From: Purshia tridentata
Lineage: Eukaryota; Streptophyta; Magnoliopsida; Rosales; Rosaceae
DNA: 33,241 bases
Assembly (NCBI GenBank): GCA_003254885.1
Contig: QANT01007012.1
Coordinates: 1 to 33,241, forward strand
Direction: 5' to 3'
How positions within the stretch are numbered: position 1 is the stretch's first letter; every line of letters begins with the position of its first letter. The translations under genes and the position numbers were made by a program. The notes beneath the pieces are model-generated. The model saw nothing but the letters and a program-made list of their open reading frames with translations. It was not told where the DNA came from and did not search any database. Of the stretch, positions 33,019 through 33,241 are shown one piece after another.

Positions 33019-33241
33019 TAGGGGTCACCAAAAAGCCCAAGGCCCGAAGCCCATCCGAAGCCCGCTCGACCCATTGGGCCCGAAGCCCGATTAGGCCCGA
33101 AATTTGGGCCGGCCCGGCCCGGCCTGAAAGTCTCTTGGACGGGCTTTAGGCCATCCTCTTGAAGCCTAAGGCCCGCCCGAAGCCCGGCCCAAAGCCCGAA
33201 AAATGACCCGAATTAGGCCCGAATTTTAATTCCTATAACAA
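33019..33241. mobile_element. GC-rich repeat, probable 5' end of a hAT-like element cut by the window
   Basis: It begins TAGGGGTCACC and then consists of repeated GGCCCGAAGCCCGA-type words with a GC palindrome (gggccggcccggcccggcc, near 33107). Base composition is very different from the AT-rich surroundings. Such starts occur in plant hAT elements, but the other end is outside the window, so the class is only a suggestion. Confidence 0.45.

Overview
This is nuclear DNA from a flowering plant. It is AT-rich, carries intron-split genes with GT/AG borders, and holds an LTR retrotransposon primed by plant initiator Met-tRNA. A TIR-type NLR gene points to a eudicot. I suspect a woody eudicot such as a Rosaceae species, but nothing here proves it.

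Layout. 115-5206 (+): an apparently intact seven-exon TIR-NBS-LRR immune receptor that reads open for 1194 residues once introns are removed. 5.3-11.7 kb: gene-free, AT-rich DNA with a 27-bp minisatellite, several foldback (MITE-like) elements and short tandem repeats. 11751-16931: a Ty1/copia retrotransposon (-) with two LTRs, PBS and PPT, carrying stops and two internal tandem duplications. 16932-17768: a duplicated scrap made of the upstream region of the LpxD gene (with a SINE) fused to the 3' end of a receptor kinase gene. 18288-20933 and 22781-25389 (-): two intact seven-exon cysteine-rich receptor-like kinases (CRKs) with identical intron phases. 26837-29063 (+): a ten-exon mitochondrial-type LpxD acyltransferase. 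29829-30395 and 31804-32430 (-): two single-exon NDR1/HIN1-like (LEA-2) membrane proteins whose upstream regions are also related. A hAT-like MITE lies between them, and the window ends inside a GC-rich repeat.

Working together. The TNL, CRK and NHL families are all known from plant immunity, so this is a defence-type neighbourhood. LpxD is an unrelated housekeeping gene. Tandem duplication has shaped the right half (CRK pair, NHL pair, LpxD-promoter copy). No operon logic applies: each gene has its own promoter. I found no clearly new multi-gene system. The items most worth checking are the TNL with altered nucleotide-binding motifs and a C-terminal membrane segment, the orphan LpxD promoter facing the CRK 3' end, and the foldback elements. 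All gene models were spliced by eye from GT/AG sites and reading frame.
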